Positions 43,638 to 53,189 of a DNA stretch of 64,000 bases are shown piece after piece; the stretch's first letter is position 1, and the number at the start of each line of letters is the position of its first letter. Below the pieces are notes generated by a model. The model was not told the origin of the DNA. It saw nothing but the letters and a program-made list of their open reading frames with translations, and searched no databases. Source of the stretch: Thiosocius sp963753845 (lineage in GTDB: Bacteria > Pseudomonadota > Gammaproteobacteria > Chromatiales > Chromatiaceae); NCBI GenBank assembly GCA_963753845.1, contig CAVWEI010000002.1, positions 366,036 through 430,035 of the forward strand, in the 5' to 3' direction. A program made the translations under genes and the position numbers.

Positions 43638-46600
43638 TTAAGCATCTGCCGGTGCAGCCTCGTCGGACGTACCGTGAAACTTTTCCCGTAACCGTTGGAA
43701 CACGACGTACAGCATCGGGATCAGAAAAACGGCGACTGTCGAGGCGGCTAGCATGCCGCCGAACACCGCGGTTCCGACCCCGCGCTGGCTGGCCTCGCCG
43801 GCCCCGCTGGCGATGATCAGCGGAACCAGGCCCAGGATGAAGGCGAAGCTGGTCATCATCACCGCACGGATGCGCAGTCGGCCGGCGTTGGCGGCGGCCT
43901 CCTGGATGGATCGCCCCTGGCGTCGTTCCTCCATCGCGAACTCCACGATCAGGATCGCGTTCTTGCTCGCCAGCCCGATGAGCACCACGATGCCGACCTG
44001 GGCATAGAGGTCGTTGGGCAGGCCGGTCGCCCAGAGCGCCAGCATGGCCCCCACGATGCCGACCGTGACGGACAGCAGCACCGCCATGGGCATGGCCCAG
44101 GACTCGTAGAGCGCGACCAGGAACAGGTAGGCGAACAGCACGGCGAGCCCAAGTACGATGGGCGTCTTGCCGCCGGCCTCTTTCTCCTGCAGGGCGGTAC
44201 CGGTCCATTCGTAGGCGTAGCCCGTGGGCAAGGTCGTCGCACTCAGGTCTTCCATCGCGACCAGGGCGTCACCCGAGGATTTGCCCGGGGCCGGGCTGCC
44301 CTGGACGGTGACGCTCCGGTAGTTGTTGTAGCGCTGGATCAGCTGGGGCCCGAGGATCAGCTTGGGTTCCATGAAGGAACGGACCGGTACCATGTCTCCC
44401 TGGCTGTTGCGCACATGGATCCGGTAGACATCGTCGAAGCGCTTGCGATCCATCTCCTCGCCCTGGACCTGGACCTGCCAGACCCGGCCGAACCGGTTGA
44501 AGTCGTTGACATAGTAGCCGCCGAGCGTGGCCTGCAGGCCGGTGAAGATATCGTTGACGGCCACCCCGAGCGTCTGTGCCTTTTCGCGGTCGATGTTCAG
44601 GAAGACCTGGGGGTTGTTGGTGGCCCAGGTCGAAAACACCCGCTTCAGGTCCGGGTCCTGGTTGGCACCGAGGATCATCGCGCGCATCGCCGCCGCCAGT
44701 TCATCCGGGGCACGTCCCTGCAGGTCCTCCAGCTGGTACTCGAAACCGCCACCCGTGCCCAGCCCGATGATGGGTGGCAGGTTGAACGGCATGACCCGGG
44801 CGCTCGCGATGCCTGCGCCCTGCGCGGCGAAGCGATCGATCACCGCCTGGACCTTGAGATCCGGCGTGGTGCGTTCCTCGAAGGGCTTGAGGCGACCGAG
44901 GATGAACACGCTGTTCGACTGCACCGTGCCGTCGATGATGCTATAGCCGGGCACCGCCAGCACGTGGGCGATCGCCGGATCCGGCATCAGGAGTTCCTCG
45001 ACCTGCTTGGCCACGGCCAGGGACCGGTTGACCGAGGCACCCTGGGGCAACTGGACCTCGGCCATGAAGGCACCCTGGTCCTCCTCCGGCAGGAAGCCGG
45101 TGGGCGTCACCTTGAACAACCAGCCGGTGGCCACCCCGGCCACGGCGACCAGCACCAGCACCAGCACCGAGATGCGGACCAGCCGCGTGACGACGGCGGC
45201 ATAGCCGTCGCGCACACCGTCGATGCCGCGCATCACGTAGCCCATCAGCCCGCGCTTTTGCCCGCCATGCTTGAGCAGGATGGCGCACAGGGCCGGCGAA
45301 AGGGTCAGGGCGTTGATGGCCGAGATCAGCATGGAGAAGGCGACCACCGCGGCGAACTGCTGGAACAGCAGGCCGGTGATGCCCGGGATGAAGGCCACCG
45401 GCAGGAACACCGACAGCAGCACCAGGGTAATGGCCAGTATGGGGCCGGTGATCTGGGTCATGGCCTTCTTGGCCGCCTCGCGGGGCGCGAGCCCCTCGGT
45501 CTCCATGATGTGTTCGACCGCCTCCACGACCACGATGGCGTCATCCACCACGATGCCGATCGCGAGCACCACCGCGAGCAGGGAGATGGTGTTGGCCGAG
45601 AAGCCGATCATCAGCAGGAAGGCGAAGGTACCGACCAGGGCCACCGGGACCGCGATCAGCGGAATCAGCGTGGCCCGCCAGCTGCCGAGGAACAGGAACA
45701 CCACGATGATGACCAGCACGAAGGCCTCGAACAGGGTGTGGATGACCTTCTCGATACTGGCGTTGACGAAGTCGGTGGTGTCGTAGACGACCGTATAGGA
45801 GAGGTCGTCCGGGAAACGTTCCGAGAGTCCCTCCATCGCCTTCTTGATACCGTCGGCCGTGGCCACGGCGTTCGCCCCCGGGGAGAGGTAGATCGCCATC
45901 GCCGCGGTGTCGCCACCGTCCAGGCGACTGAACGAGTCGCGCTGCCTGGAACCCAACTCCACCCGGCCCAGGTCGCTGACCCGCACCGTGGAGCCGTCCG
46001 GGTTGGCACGCACGACGATCTTTTCGAATTCCTCGACATCGACCAGCCGTCCCTGCGTTTGCAGCGTGATCTGGAACTGCTGGTCCGGCGTCATCGGCTG
46101 GGCGCCGATCCGTCCTACCGCCGCCTGGGTGTTCTGCCCCTGGATCGCGGAGATCACGTCCGAGGGGGTGAGCCCCAGTGCGGTCAGGCGATCGGAGGAC
46201 AGCCAGATGCGCATGCTGTAGTCCAGCGGGCCGAACAGGAACACCTCGCCCACGCCCGACACCCGCGCCAGGGTGTCGACCACGTTGATGGTCGCGTAGT
46301 TGCTCAGGAACAGGGCGTCGTAGGCCCCCTTTGGCGACGTCAGCGCCACCACCTGCAGCATCGCGGTGGACTTCTTCTTGACCGTCACGCCCTGACGCTT
46401 GACCTCGTCCGGGAGCTGGGCGGTAGCCTGGTTGACCCGGTTCTGCACGTTGACGGTGTTGATATCCGGGTCCGTGCCCAGCGCGAACGAGACGTTCAGC
46501 GTATAGCTCCCGTCGTTGGCGCTGCTCGACTTCATGTACAGCATCCTGTCGACGCCGTTGACTTTCGACTCGATGGGCTGCCCGACCGTCGATTCCACCA

Positions 46601-46769
46601 CGGCTGCGGACGCCCCGGGATAGGCCGTGGTGACAGACACCTGGGGCGGCACGATGTCCGGGAACTGGGCGACCGGGATCTGGGTGATGGCAATCAGTCC
46701 GGCGATGGTTATCACCACCGAGATGACGATGGATAGCCGGGGGCGGTCGATGAAGACGTCGGAGATCAT
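43638..46769 (-). CDS. RND multidrug efflux permease (AcrB/HAE1 family)
   Basis: A 1043-aa proton-driven inner-membrane pump. It has the standard start MISDVFIDRPRLSIVISVVI, porter domains in the two large periplasmic loops, GIVVDDAIVVVEAVEHIMET in helix 4 with the paired Asp that relay protons, and a GFSANTISLLAVVLAIG repeat. Twelve membrane helices are expected from family and hydrophobicity. The ATG overlaps the adaptor stop (ATGA). Export substrates cannot be read from sequence. No outer-membrane channel gene is present, so it would use a TolC encoded elsewhere. Confidence 0.95.
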   Translation of the reverse strand: MISDVFIDRPRLSIVISVVITIAGLIAITQIPVAQFPDIVPPQVSVTTAYPGASAAVVESTVGQPIESKVNGVDRMLYMKSSSANDGSYTLNVSFALGTDPDINTVNVQNRVNQATAQLPDEVKRQGVTVKKKSTAMLQVVALTSPKGAYDALFLSNYATINVVDTLARVSGVGEVFLFGPLDYSMRIWLSSDRLTALGLTPSDVISAIQGQNTQAAVGRIGAQPMTPDQQFQITLQTQGRLVDVEEFEKIVVRANPDGSTVRVSDLGRVELGSRQRDSFSRLDGGDTAAMAIYLSPGANAVATADGIKKAMEGLSERFPDDLSYTVVYDTTDFVNASIEKVIHTLFEAFVLVIIVVFLFLGSWRATLIPLIAVPVALVGTFAFLLMIGFSANTISLLAVVLAIGIVVDDAIVVVEAVEHIMETEGLAPREAAKKAMTQITGPILAITLVLLSVFLPVAFIPGITGLLFQQFAAVVAFSMLISAINALTLSPALCAILLKHGGQKRGLMGYVMRGIDGVRDGYAAVVTRLVRISVLVLVLVAVAGVATGWLFKVTPTGFLPEEDQGAFMAEVQLPQGASVNRSLAVAKQVEELLMPDPAIAHVLAVPGYSIIDGTVQSNSVFILGRLKPFEERTTPDLKVQAVIDRFAAQGAGIASARVMPFNLPPIIGLGTGGGFEYQLEDLQGRAPDELAAAMRAMILGANQDPDLKRVFSTWATNNPQVFLNIDREKAQTLGVAVNDIFTGLQATLGGYYVNDFNRFGRVWQVQVQGEEMDRKRFDDVYRIHVRNSQGDMVPVRSFMEPKLILGPQLIQRYNNYRSVTVQGSPAPGKSSGDALVAMEDLSATTLPTGYAYEWTGTALQEKEAGGKTPIVLGLAVLFAYLFLVALYESWAMPMAVLLSVTVGIVGAMLALWATGLPNDLYAQVGIVVLIGLASKNAILIVEFAMEERRQGRSIQEAAANAGRLRIRAVMMTSFAFILGLVPLIIASGAGEASQRGVGTAVFGGMLAASTVAVFLIPMLYVVFQRLREKFHGTSDEAAPADA

Positions 46770-47980
46770 TTGCCGCTGTCTCCCTCGACCGCCTCGGCGG
46801 CCTGCGGCGGCGCGGCGTTGACGGCCTGCCCGGGCCGGACCTTCTGCACCCCGTCGGTGATCACCAGCTCACCCTCCTCGAGCCCGCTGCTTACCACCAT
46901 CCCGGCGCCCACCCGGGCCCCCGTCTCGATGCGGCGGATCTGCGCCTTCTTCTGTGCGTCGACAATCAGCACGAACACCCCCTGCTGATCCACCTGCAGC
47001 GCGGACTGCGGGATCACGATCGCCGACTCGGGCTCGCCGGCCTCCACCGTGACGCCGGCATACTGGCCGTCCACCAGCAGGCCATCCGGGTTCGGGAGTT
47101 CGGCGCGCAGGGTGACCGTATCGGTGCCGGCGTCGGTGGTCACGTCGATGAAGTTGAGTCGGCCCGGGCGATCGTAGACGCTGCCGTCGGCCAGCTTGGC
47201 GTGTACCACCAGGTCTTCCATGTCGGCGCCCTTCGCCTTGATCCTGCGCCTGGCCTCGAGCAGCTCGCGCTGTGTCAGTGGGAACTCCACGTAGATCGGG
47301 TCAGCGCTGACGATCGTCGCCAGCGGGTCCGACGAGGCGCCCACGAGGTTGCCGACCGTGTATTTCGAAAGCCCGATGCGCCCGGCGACCGGCGCGATCA
47401 CCTTGGTGTAGCCGAGATCCAGCTCGGCCGCGACCAGGGCGGCCTTGGCCTGGGCGATACCCGCTTCGGCGACCAGGGCGGCAGCCTTGAGTTCATCGAC
47501 CTTGGACTGGGCAATCGCCTTGGTCTTCAGCAGTTCCCGGCCTCGCTTGTACTGGGCATCGGCGTTCTCGGCATCGGCCACCGCCTTGGCCACATCCGCC
47601 TGGCGCTGCTGTACCACCGCCTCGTACTGGTCCGGCTCGATCAGGAACAGCTCGTCTCCCACCGCGACCTGTTGGCCCTCGCTGAACCTGCGCGCCTTGA
47701 GGAATCCCTGCACCCGCGCACGCAGCTCCACCTTGTCCACCGCGACGACACGGCCGACAAACTGCGCCTGGTCCTCGACCGGCCGGGTCTCGGCTTGCAC
47801 CGCCACTACCGCGGGAGGTGGCGGCGCGGCGGCGACGGCGGCCAGCTGCTGATCCCCGCAACCCGCGAGCCCCAGCACGACGGAGATCACCAGCGCATTC
47901 AGATAAGCTTGGCTGGCGGTGAGGGTCTCGCAAACGTTGGCCGGTTTGCTGCGTGGCAAGGTGCAAAAAAATGGCTTCAT
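46766..47980 (-). CDS. RND periplasmic adaptor lipoprotein (AcrA/MexA family)
   Basis: A 404-aa membrane-fusion protein. The N-terminus has a long leader and a lipobox (VVLGLAGCGDQQ), so it is anchored in the inner membrane by lipid. The lipoyl and hairpin domains follow: GRVVAVDKVELRARVQGFLK, a coiled-coil hairpin of about 75 residues rich in Ala, Lys and Glu, APVAGRIGLSKYTVGNLV, then the beta-barrel and membrane-proximal domains to IRRIETGARVG. Transcribed leftward with the permease. An IS30 remnant lies in its upstream gap. Confidence 0.93.
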   Translation of the reverse strand: MKPFFCTLPRSKPANVCETLTASQAYLNALVISVVLGLAGCGDQQLAAVAAAPPPPAVVAVQAETRPVEDQAQFVGRVVAVDKVELRARVQGFLKARRFSEGQQVAVGDELFLIEPDQYEAVVQQRQADVAKAVADAENADAQYKRGRELLKTKAIAQSKVDELKAAALVAEAGIAQAKAALVAAELDLGYTKVIAPVAGRIGLSKYTVGNLVGASSDPLATIVSADPIYVEFPLTQRELLEARRRIKAKGADMEDLVVHAKLADGSVYDRPGRLNFIDVTTDAGTDTVTLRAELPNPDGLLVDGQYAGVTVEAGEPESAIVIPQSALQVDQQGVFVLIVDAQKKAQIRRIETGARVGAGMVVSSGLEEGELVITDGVQKVRPGQAVNAAPPQAAEAVEGDSGK

Positions 47981-48109
47981 GGTGCTTCCTTAGGGCGCGC
48001 GCCGTGTCTTGATTATGGTCTTGGACGGTGGGTTAGTTCGGCAAAGTCAAAGTGATTGTTCCAGGCGGCTGGTCGTGCTGATGTTGTCACCAGTAGATTC
48101 GGAAAGATA

Positions 48110-48270
48110 GCCATCAGTCGCTTAATCTCGAATTTGCTGCCATCCCCACCAAAACACAAGCCAAACTGAATGCGGTGGTCGCTCGCCAGCTCAACGGACG
48201 ACCAAGAAAAACTCTAGACTACGAAACACCAGCTGAGCGATTTTACCAATGTGTTGCGTCGACCGGTTGA
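48110..48270 (+). pseudogene. IS30-family transposase C-terminal remnant
   Basis: The + frame reads NLEFAAIPTKTQAKLNAVVA, then RQLNGRPRKTLDYETPAERF and YQCVASTG before a stop at 48268-48270. LNxRPRKTLDYxTPxExF is the characteristic IS30 transposase ending. No N-terminal part or inverted repeat is found nearby. It is the decayed tail of an insertion sequence lying between the efflux operon and the AraC gene. Confidence 0.75.
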
Positions 48271-48306
48271 ATCCGCATCCGGGCCACGCCGGAACGACTG
48301 TCCTCG

Positions 48307-49323
48307 TCACTGGTTTGACGCCCGCCATTCTGTCGGTGTGGTGCCGCTCCAGCGCCGGAATGCACGGGTGAATGCACTCGCGTCGGCGTAATTGAGCGAC
48401 GCGGCAATCTTGCTGACATCCTTATCCGATGTTTCGAGCCACTGCCGCGCGATCTCAAAGCGGCACTCGTCCACGAGCTCGCGAAAGCTGAGGCGGTATT
48501 CTTTCAGGCGGCGGCGCAGGGTCCGGGTGTGCAGCGAGAACATCTCGGCGACATGGTCTTCCGTGGCGTGCCCCGTCAGAATCGCCGTTCGCAGTACTGT
48601 TTTAACCTGGGTGGGAAAATCGTCACGATGTTGGGTCTCAAGGGTGTCGATCTGCTTCTGCAACAGGCGGCGCAACTCGAGGTCGGGTGCAGGCAAGCGC
48701 TGACTCAGACAGTCGGTGGAGAACTGCAGCGCGTTCTGCTCGGCGTCGAAGATCAGGGGGGCCATGAAGAACCGCTGGAATGGCCGGACATCCGCCGGCC
48801 TGCGATGGCCCAGCAGGACCTGGGTGGGCTTCCAGTCGGGGCCACACAGTTCGCGCATGACATTGAACATGACGGCGACCGCAGCATCGTAAATATATTC
48901 GCTGGCTTCGGTGCGCAGCTCGGTGATTTCATAGCGCAGTGCGGCCCACCCGCGATCCGATGCCAGGTGCACCTCCCCACCGTGAACGTGAAGACGAAAA
49001 TAGCGTTCAAGACTCTCCAGCGCAGTTCGCACGTCCGGGGAGTTCTGCGCCAAGTAGCCCACCAGACCCAAGCTCGCCAGGCCGCTTTGCTGACCGAGCA
49101 GAAGGCCGAAGTGCCCGCAGCCGGTCTGCGCCACGCAATGGCCGACAAGCTGGCTTCGCGCGGCGTAGGAGATCAGATTGTCTGGATCATCGAACAGCTT
49201 CGGGTCGCACCCCGCCCCGGTCAGCATCTCGACCGGATCGAATCCCAGGTTTTCGAGTATTGTCACAATCGGCAACAGGGTAGCCACTCGCACTGTCCCG
49301 ATGCTTTTCTCCGTCGATGCCAC
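48307..49323 (-). CDS. AraC-family transcriptional regulator
   Basis: A 338-aa regulator. The N-terminal 200 residues match the arabinose-binding-type ligand domain of OruR/ArgR-like AraC proteins (LLGQQSGLASLGLVGYLAQN, VLLGHRRPADVRPFQRFF). The C-terminal DNA-binding domain (about 240-338) has two helix-turn-helices: VAEMFSLHTRTLRRRLKEYR and KIAASLNYADASAFTRAFRR, followed by WSGTTPTEWR. GTG start at 49323. It is divergent from the patatin operon and upstream of the efflux pair on the same strand, so it could control either; a 240-base shared region lies to its right. Confidence 0.9.
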   Translation of the reverse strand: MASTEKSIGTVRVATLLPIVTILENLGFDPVEMLTGAGCDPKLFDDPDNLISYAARSQLVGHCVAQTGCGHFGLLLGQQSGLASLGLVGYLAQNSPDVRTALESLERYFRLHVHGGEVHLASDRGWAALRYEITELRTEASEYIYDAAVAVMFNVMRELCGPDWKPTQVLLGHRRPADVRPFQRFFMAPLIFDAEQNALQFSTDCLSQRLPAPDLELRRLLQKQIDTLETQHRDDFPTQVKTVLRTAILTGHATEDHVAEMFSLHTRTLRRRLKEYRLSFRELVDECRFEIARQWLETSDKDVSKIAASLNYADASAFTRAFRRWSGTTPTEWRASNQ

Positions 49324-49565
49324 AGGCCTTGTCCGCTGTCGTCATGTTTACTGACTTTCCCCAATGTTCGCGCAATTGTCCGAATAGGTCTATCTCTTGT
49401 CCGAAACTGCACAATGGTTTCGCCTGGACGAACGTTAGAATGATCGCACCAGATCGCGACCCAGGCTCAGGCCTTCGTTTTGTGGGCCGCCGGCTGCCCA
49501 CGCTGATGACAGTTGGGTGCCGATTCGATGACGGAAGATTCAGAGGCCCTTGGACACCGGATGGC

Positions 49566-51062
49566 ATGAGCCGATTGCGCCTATCACTTCCCGTGGCACT
49601 CACCGTCTTGCTCCTGCTGGGCGGTTGCGCGACGCGACCGATCAATACCCCGATCACTCAGGCCGAACCGGGTACTGGTTACCGCATGGCGACGCGACAG
49701 CCGTATTTCAAGGACGAGGAAACTCTGGTCATTCTCGCTTTTTCGGGAGGGGGTACGCGAGCGGCGGCCTTTTCGTACGGCGTCCTGGAATTTTTGCGGC
49801 GTACCGAAGTGATCAGAGCAAGTGGCGAGAAGGTGAGCCTGCTCGATGCGGTCGGTGTGATTACCGGGGTGTCGGGCGGCAGCTTCACCGCGCTGGCCTA
49901 TGGGCTCTACGGCGACAGACTTTTCGACGATTACCCGGAACGCTTCCTGAAACGCGATGTTCAGGGCGCGATCGTCGCGCGCACCTTCAATCCGGCCTAC
50001 TGGGGAAAACTTTGGTCGGCTGGATGGGGGCGTTCGGAGCTTGCGGCCGATCTTTACGACGAGATTCTTTTCAACGGGGCGACTTTTGCCGATCTCAGTC
50101 GGGGCGATGGTCCGCTGGTCATGGCGTCCGCAACCGACATTTCGACCGGGGCCCGAATGGTCTTCGACCAGGACCTGTTCGACGCGATGTGCTTGAACCT
50201 CGATGAAATGCGGTTGTCGCGCGCCGCCGCGGCATCCTCGGCTGTACCCGTCGTGCTATCGCCGGTCACACTGAACAACTACGGCGGCACTTGCAATTAT
50301 GCGGTGCCTCCCGTGCTGGAACTGTTTACGGGACCGGCGGGGCCACCACTTGCCGCAGACCGTGCAAAGCGCGAGATCGATGAACGGCTCGCGTTTGCCG
50401 ATGGCCTCGAGCGCCCGTATATCCATCTCGTGGACGGCGGGGTATCGGACAACGTCGGCATGCGCAGCGTGATTACCGCGCTGGAAGTAATGGAGGCGAC
50501 ACACCGTGCCGGCCTCCCGACGCGGCTGGATCGCGTGCGCCGGGTCGTGGTCTTCATTGTCAATTCCGTGTCGGTGCCCCGGACGGGTTGGGACAAATCG
50601 GAAAAGCCGCCGGGCACGATAAATCTTCTGCTCCAGGCGTCCGGCGTTCCGATCGACCACTATTCCTACGAGTCGCTGGAGTTGCTGAAAGACAAGGCGG
50701 CGCACTGGCACTCGCTGCGCAAGCTGCGGCACTCGTCTGCGTTCGCTGGCATTAGGGATCCGGAGATTGCCGACGAGTTGAGAGGGCCGGAGATCGAGAT
50801 CTACCCCATCGATGTCTCGTTTGCACAACTGCAGGACAAGGCCGAATTCGAGTATCTGAACGGGCTGCCCACCAGCTTCGTGCTGCCGGAGGAAGCGGTC
50901 GATCGTCTGCGTGCTGCCGCGGGAACAATCATCGGCGCGTCCCCGGAGTTCCAGCAACTGCTGAAGGATGTTGGGGCGACCGTCGTTTCCGAACCTGCAA
51001 CCAACGGGGCGGCCATGTCGCCGAAGCCGCTCGCTGTTCCTGCGCCGGCACCGGCGTCGTGA
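49566..51062 (+). CDS. Patatin-like phospholipase lipoprotein
   Basis: A 498-aa lipoprotein. The signal peptide MSRLRLSLPVALTVLLLLGG ends with the lipobox LLGGC. The patatin lipase core has the oxyanion loop SGGGTRAAAF (residues 60-69), the nucleophile GVSGGS with Ser103, and the dyad partner Asp290 in VDGGVSDN. It should be a serine acyl hydrolase facing the periplasm. First gene of a same-strand run with DUF3313, HlyD and DUF2955 genes. ATG at 49566 is chosen because the signal peptide begins there. Confidence 0.88.
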   Translation: MSRLRLSLPVALTVLLLLGGCATRPINTPITQAEPGTGYRMATRQPYFKDEETLVILAFSGGGTRAAAFSYGVLEFLRRTEVIRASGEKVSLLDAVGVITGVSGGSFTALAYGLYGDRLFDDYPERFLKRDVQGAIVARTFNPAYWGKLWSAGWGRSELAADLYDEILFNGATFADLSRGDGPLVMASATDISTGARMVFDQDLFDAMCLNLDEMRLSRAAAASSAVPVVLSPVTLNNYGGTCNYAVPPVLELFTGPAGPPLAADRAKREIDERLAFADGLERPYIHLVDGGVSDNVGMRSVITALEVMEATHRAGLPTRLDRVRRVVVFIVNSVSVPRTGWDKSEKPPGTINLLLQASGVPIDHYSYESLELLKDKAAHWHSLRKLRHSSAFAGIRDPEIADELRGPEIEIYPIDVSFAQLQDKAEFEYLNGLPTSFVLPEEAVDRLRAAAGTIIGASPEFQQLLKDVGATVVSEPATNGAAMSPKPLAVPAPAPAS

Positions 51063-51247
51063 TGATGGGTTCTTATGTTCGCGGGGGACTTCCGGGCAGG
51101 GCCGCCCAACGAAACAGCGCATGGCTCACGCACAGACCCCGCCCCGGCCGGCAATTCCGTGGCTCGACGATGATCAGACGCTCGTCGAGGTGCCGGTAAC
51201 GCAAGAAAACTCAAAGCTCCGGTTTCAACTAGCAATAGGATTCAAAC

Positions 51248-52048
51248 ATGACAAGCGATAGCTGCATTATCGCACCAAAAATTTGGGGCCTCGCCCTGAC
51301 TGTGGCGGTGCTGGCCGGCGGGTGTACCACGCACTCCGATCCCTTTGGCAGCTCTACGGGCGTGACTGCCAGCGACCCCACCCGCCTGACGCAGAGCGGG
51401 TTCCTGTCCGACTATGCGCGCCTGGCACCGGTCACCTGGGCCGAGGGTATCCAGTGCTGGCGCAAGCCGGACCTCGACGCCAAGAAATACGACAAGGTGC
51501 TGATCTCGCGCATGATCGTCACACTCAAGCCGGACCAGCAGCAGGGTATCGATCCGACCGACCTCAAGATGCTGACGGACTATTTCTACAACGCGATGGT
51601 GACGGCGCTCGAACCGCAGATGAAGGTGGTCGAGAAGGCCGGGGCGGGCGTGCTCGGCGTGCGCATCGCGCTGACCGATCTCGTGCCCACCGACACAAGC
51701 AAGAGTGTCACTGGCACGCTGGTGCCCTACGCCTTTGTTGCCGAAGCGGGTTCTGGCGTGGCGACGGGTCGGCCCGCCGGCTCCACGCCTTATCTCGGCG
51801 AGACCGGCATGGAGATGCAGTTCATCGACGGCGCTTCCGAAAGCATTGTCGCCGAATGTCGCGATACGGAGATCGGCCGCAAGTATGCGGCTGAAATGGA
51901 TTCAGGGGCCGCAGGGGCGGCGCAGACCTGGGCGAACGGGTACGTGAATTCGTTCCAGAGCTGGTCGTACGCGAAAAACGCGTTCGACAAATGGGCAGCG
52001 TTGACAGCCAAGCGCCTGGAGGCACTGCGCAGGGCGTCGGCGACGTAG
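51248..52048 (+). CDS. DUF3313-type lipoprotein
   Basis: A 266-aa lipoprotein with lipobox VAVLAGGCTT at about residue 26. After it, LTQSGFLSDYARLAP and YDKVLISRMIVTLKPDQ match the DUF3313 pattern (FLxDYxxL), a family of periplasmic proteins of unknown role. Ends in an amphipathic helix (AFDKWAALTAKRLEALRRAS). Ribosome site AGGA precedes ATG at 51248. It lies 80 bases before the HlyD gene in the same direction. Confidence 0.8.
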   Translation: MTSDSCIIAPKIWGLALTVAVLAGGCTTHSDPFGSSTGVTASDPTRLTQSGFLSDYARLAPVTWAEGIQCWRKPDLDAKKYDKVLISRMIVTLKPDQQQGIDPTDLKMLTDYFYNAMVTALEPQMKVVEKAGAGVLGVRIALTDLVPTDTSKSVTGTLVPYAFVAEAGSGVATGRPAGSTPYLGETGMEMQFIDGASESIVAECRDTEIGRKYAAEMDSGAAGAAQTWANGYVNSFQSWSYAKNAFDKWAALTAKRLEALRRASAT

Positions 52049-52127
52049 CAGGCCAGAAAAGCAACCGAGGACGGCCTTCGCCGTCCCTCACCCTGATCAA
52101 GACAATGCCAACACAGCAAGGCAGCCA

Positions 52128-53189
52128 ATGAAAAAAACCACGAGTATTGCTGCACTATTGGTGGTGCTGCTCTTCGTCTGGTATCTGTTCGCCGACCGGA
52201 TGACGCCTTATACGTCGAATGCGCGTGTCAAGGCGATCGTCATCGACGTGGTACCCGAGGTCTCGGGCTACATCGCCGCGCTTGCGGTGAGCAATGCGCA
52301 GCTGGTGGAGGCCGGAGACCTGCTCGCCCGCATCGATCAGCGGCCCTTCATCCTTGAGGTGGAGAAGGCGCGAGCCGCCCTGCAATCGGCGACCGAGGAC
52401 GTGGGGGCCAGTTCATCCCAGGTGGAAATCGCCCGGGCCAACCTGACCCAGGCCGAGATCGGTCTCGAGAATGCCAAGCTGCAAAGCGTGCGCATCTTCG
52501 AACTCGAACAGAAGAAAGTGGTATCCACGGCGAGGGCCGACGAGATGCGCGCCGAACTGGCGGCCGCCAAGAGCAAGGTGGTGGCGGCGCAGGCGGATCT
52601 CGAAAAGGCGCAGCAGCAACTGGGTGGGGCGGGTGCGGACAACGCCCAGATCCGCACCGCCGTTGCCCAGCTTGGCCAGGCCGAGCTCAATCTGGAGTGG
52701 ACGGAGCTGCGCGCACCGGCCCGGGGCGTAGTGGTTGATCCAATCATCGGTGAGGGTACCTTTGCGAAGGCGGGCCAGGGCCTGATGAACCTCATTTCCT
52801 TCGATGAGATATGGGTTGAGGCGTACCTGACCGAGAACAACCTCGCACGGGTGTCCATCGGGGATCCGGTCGAGATGACCCTGGACCTGTATCCGGGCCG
52901 GATCTTCAAGGGAGCGGTCAGCAGCATCACCATCGGTGCGTCCGCCGGTCCCGAGTCGGCCGGCAGCCTGCCGACGCCGCCGAAGGAACAGGCCTGGATG
53001 CGCGATCCGCAGCGTTTTCCGGTGCGTATCCGCATGCTGGGGTATGAGATCGGCAGCGAGCAGGTGGACATCCGGCGCAATCTCAACGGCCAGGCCGACG
53101 TGATCGTTTACACCGGCGACAGTTGGATTCTGAACACCCTGGGGGCTATCTGGATCAGGCTGAACGCCTGGATCTCCTATGCCTACTGA
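52128..53189 (+). CDS. HlyD-family membrane-fusion protein (AaeA/EmrA-like)
   Basis: A 353-aa adaptor with one N-terminal membrane anchor (IAALLVVLLFVWYLFADR), a lipoyl half (VVPEVSGYIAALAV, DLLARIDQRPF), a long Ala/Glu/Lys coiled-coil hairpin (about 80-190), the second lipoyl half with LRAPARGVVV, and a beta-barrel. It links an inner-membrane transporter to the envelope. The downstream DUF2955 gene overlaps it by 11 bases, which makes that protein its probable transport partner, as in AaeA-AaeB. Confidence 0.9.
   Translation: MKKTTSIAALLVVLLFVWYLFADRMTPYTSNARVKAIVIDVVPEVSGYIAALAVSNAQLVEAGDLLARIDQRPFILEVEKARAALQSATEDVGASSSQVEIARANLTQAEIGLENAKLQSVRIFELEQKKVVSTARADEMRAELAAAKSKVVAAQADLEKAQQQLGGAGADNAQIRTAVAQLGQAELNLEWTELRAPARGVVVDPIIGEGTFAKAGQGLMNLISFDEIWVEAYLTENNLARVSIGDPVEMTLDLYPGRIFKGAVSSITIGASAGPESAGSLPTPPKEQAWMRDPQRFPVRIRMLGYEIGSEQVDIRRNLNGQADVIVYTGDSWILNTLGAIWIRLNAWISYAY

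Noticed and set aside
44415..46736. 773-codon open frame on the + strand
   Set aside because: It runs antisense to the RND permease, which has strong family matches. Its His/Asp/Gln/Arg-rich content is typical of a GC-rich shadow frame.
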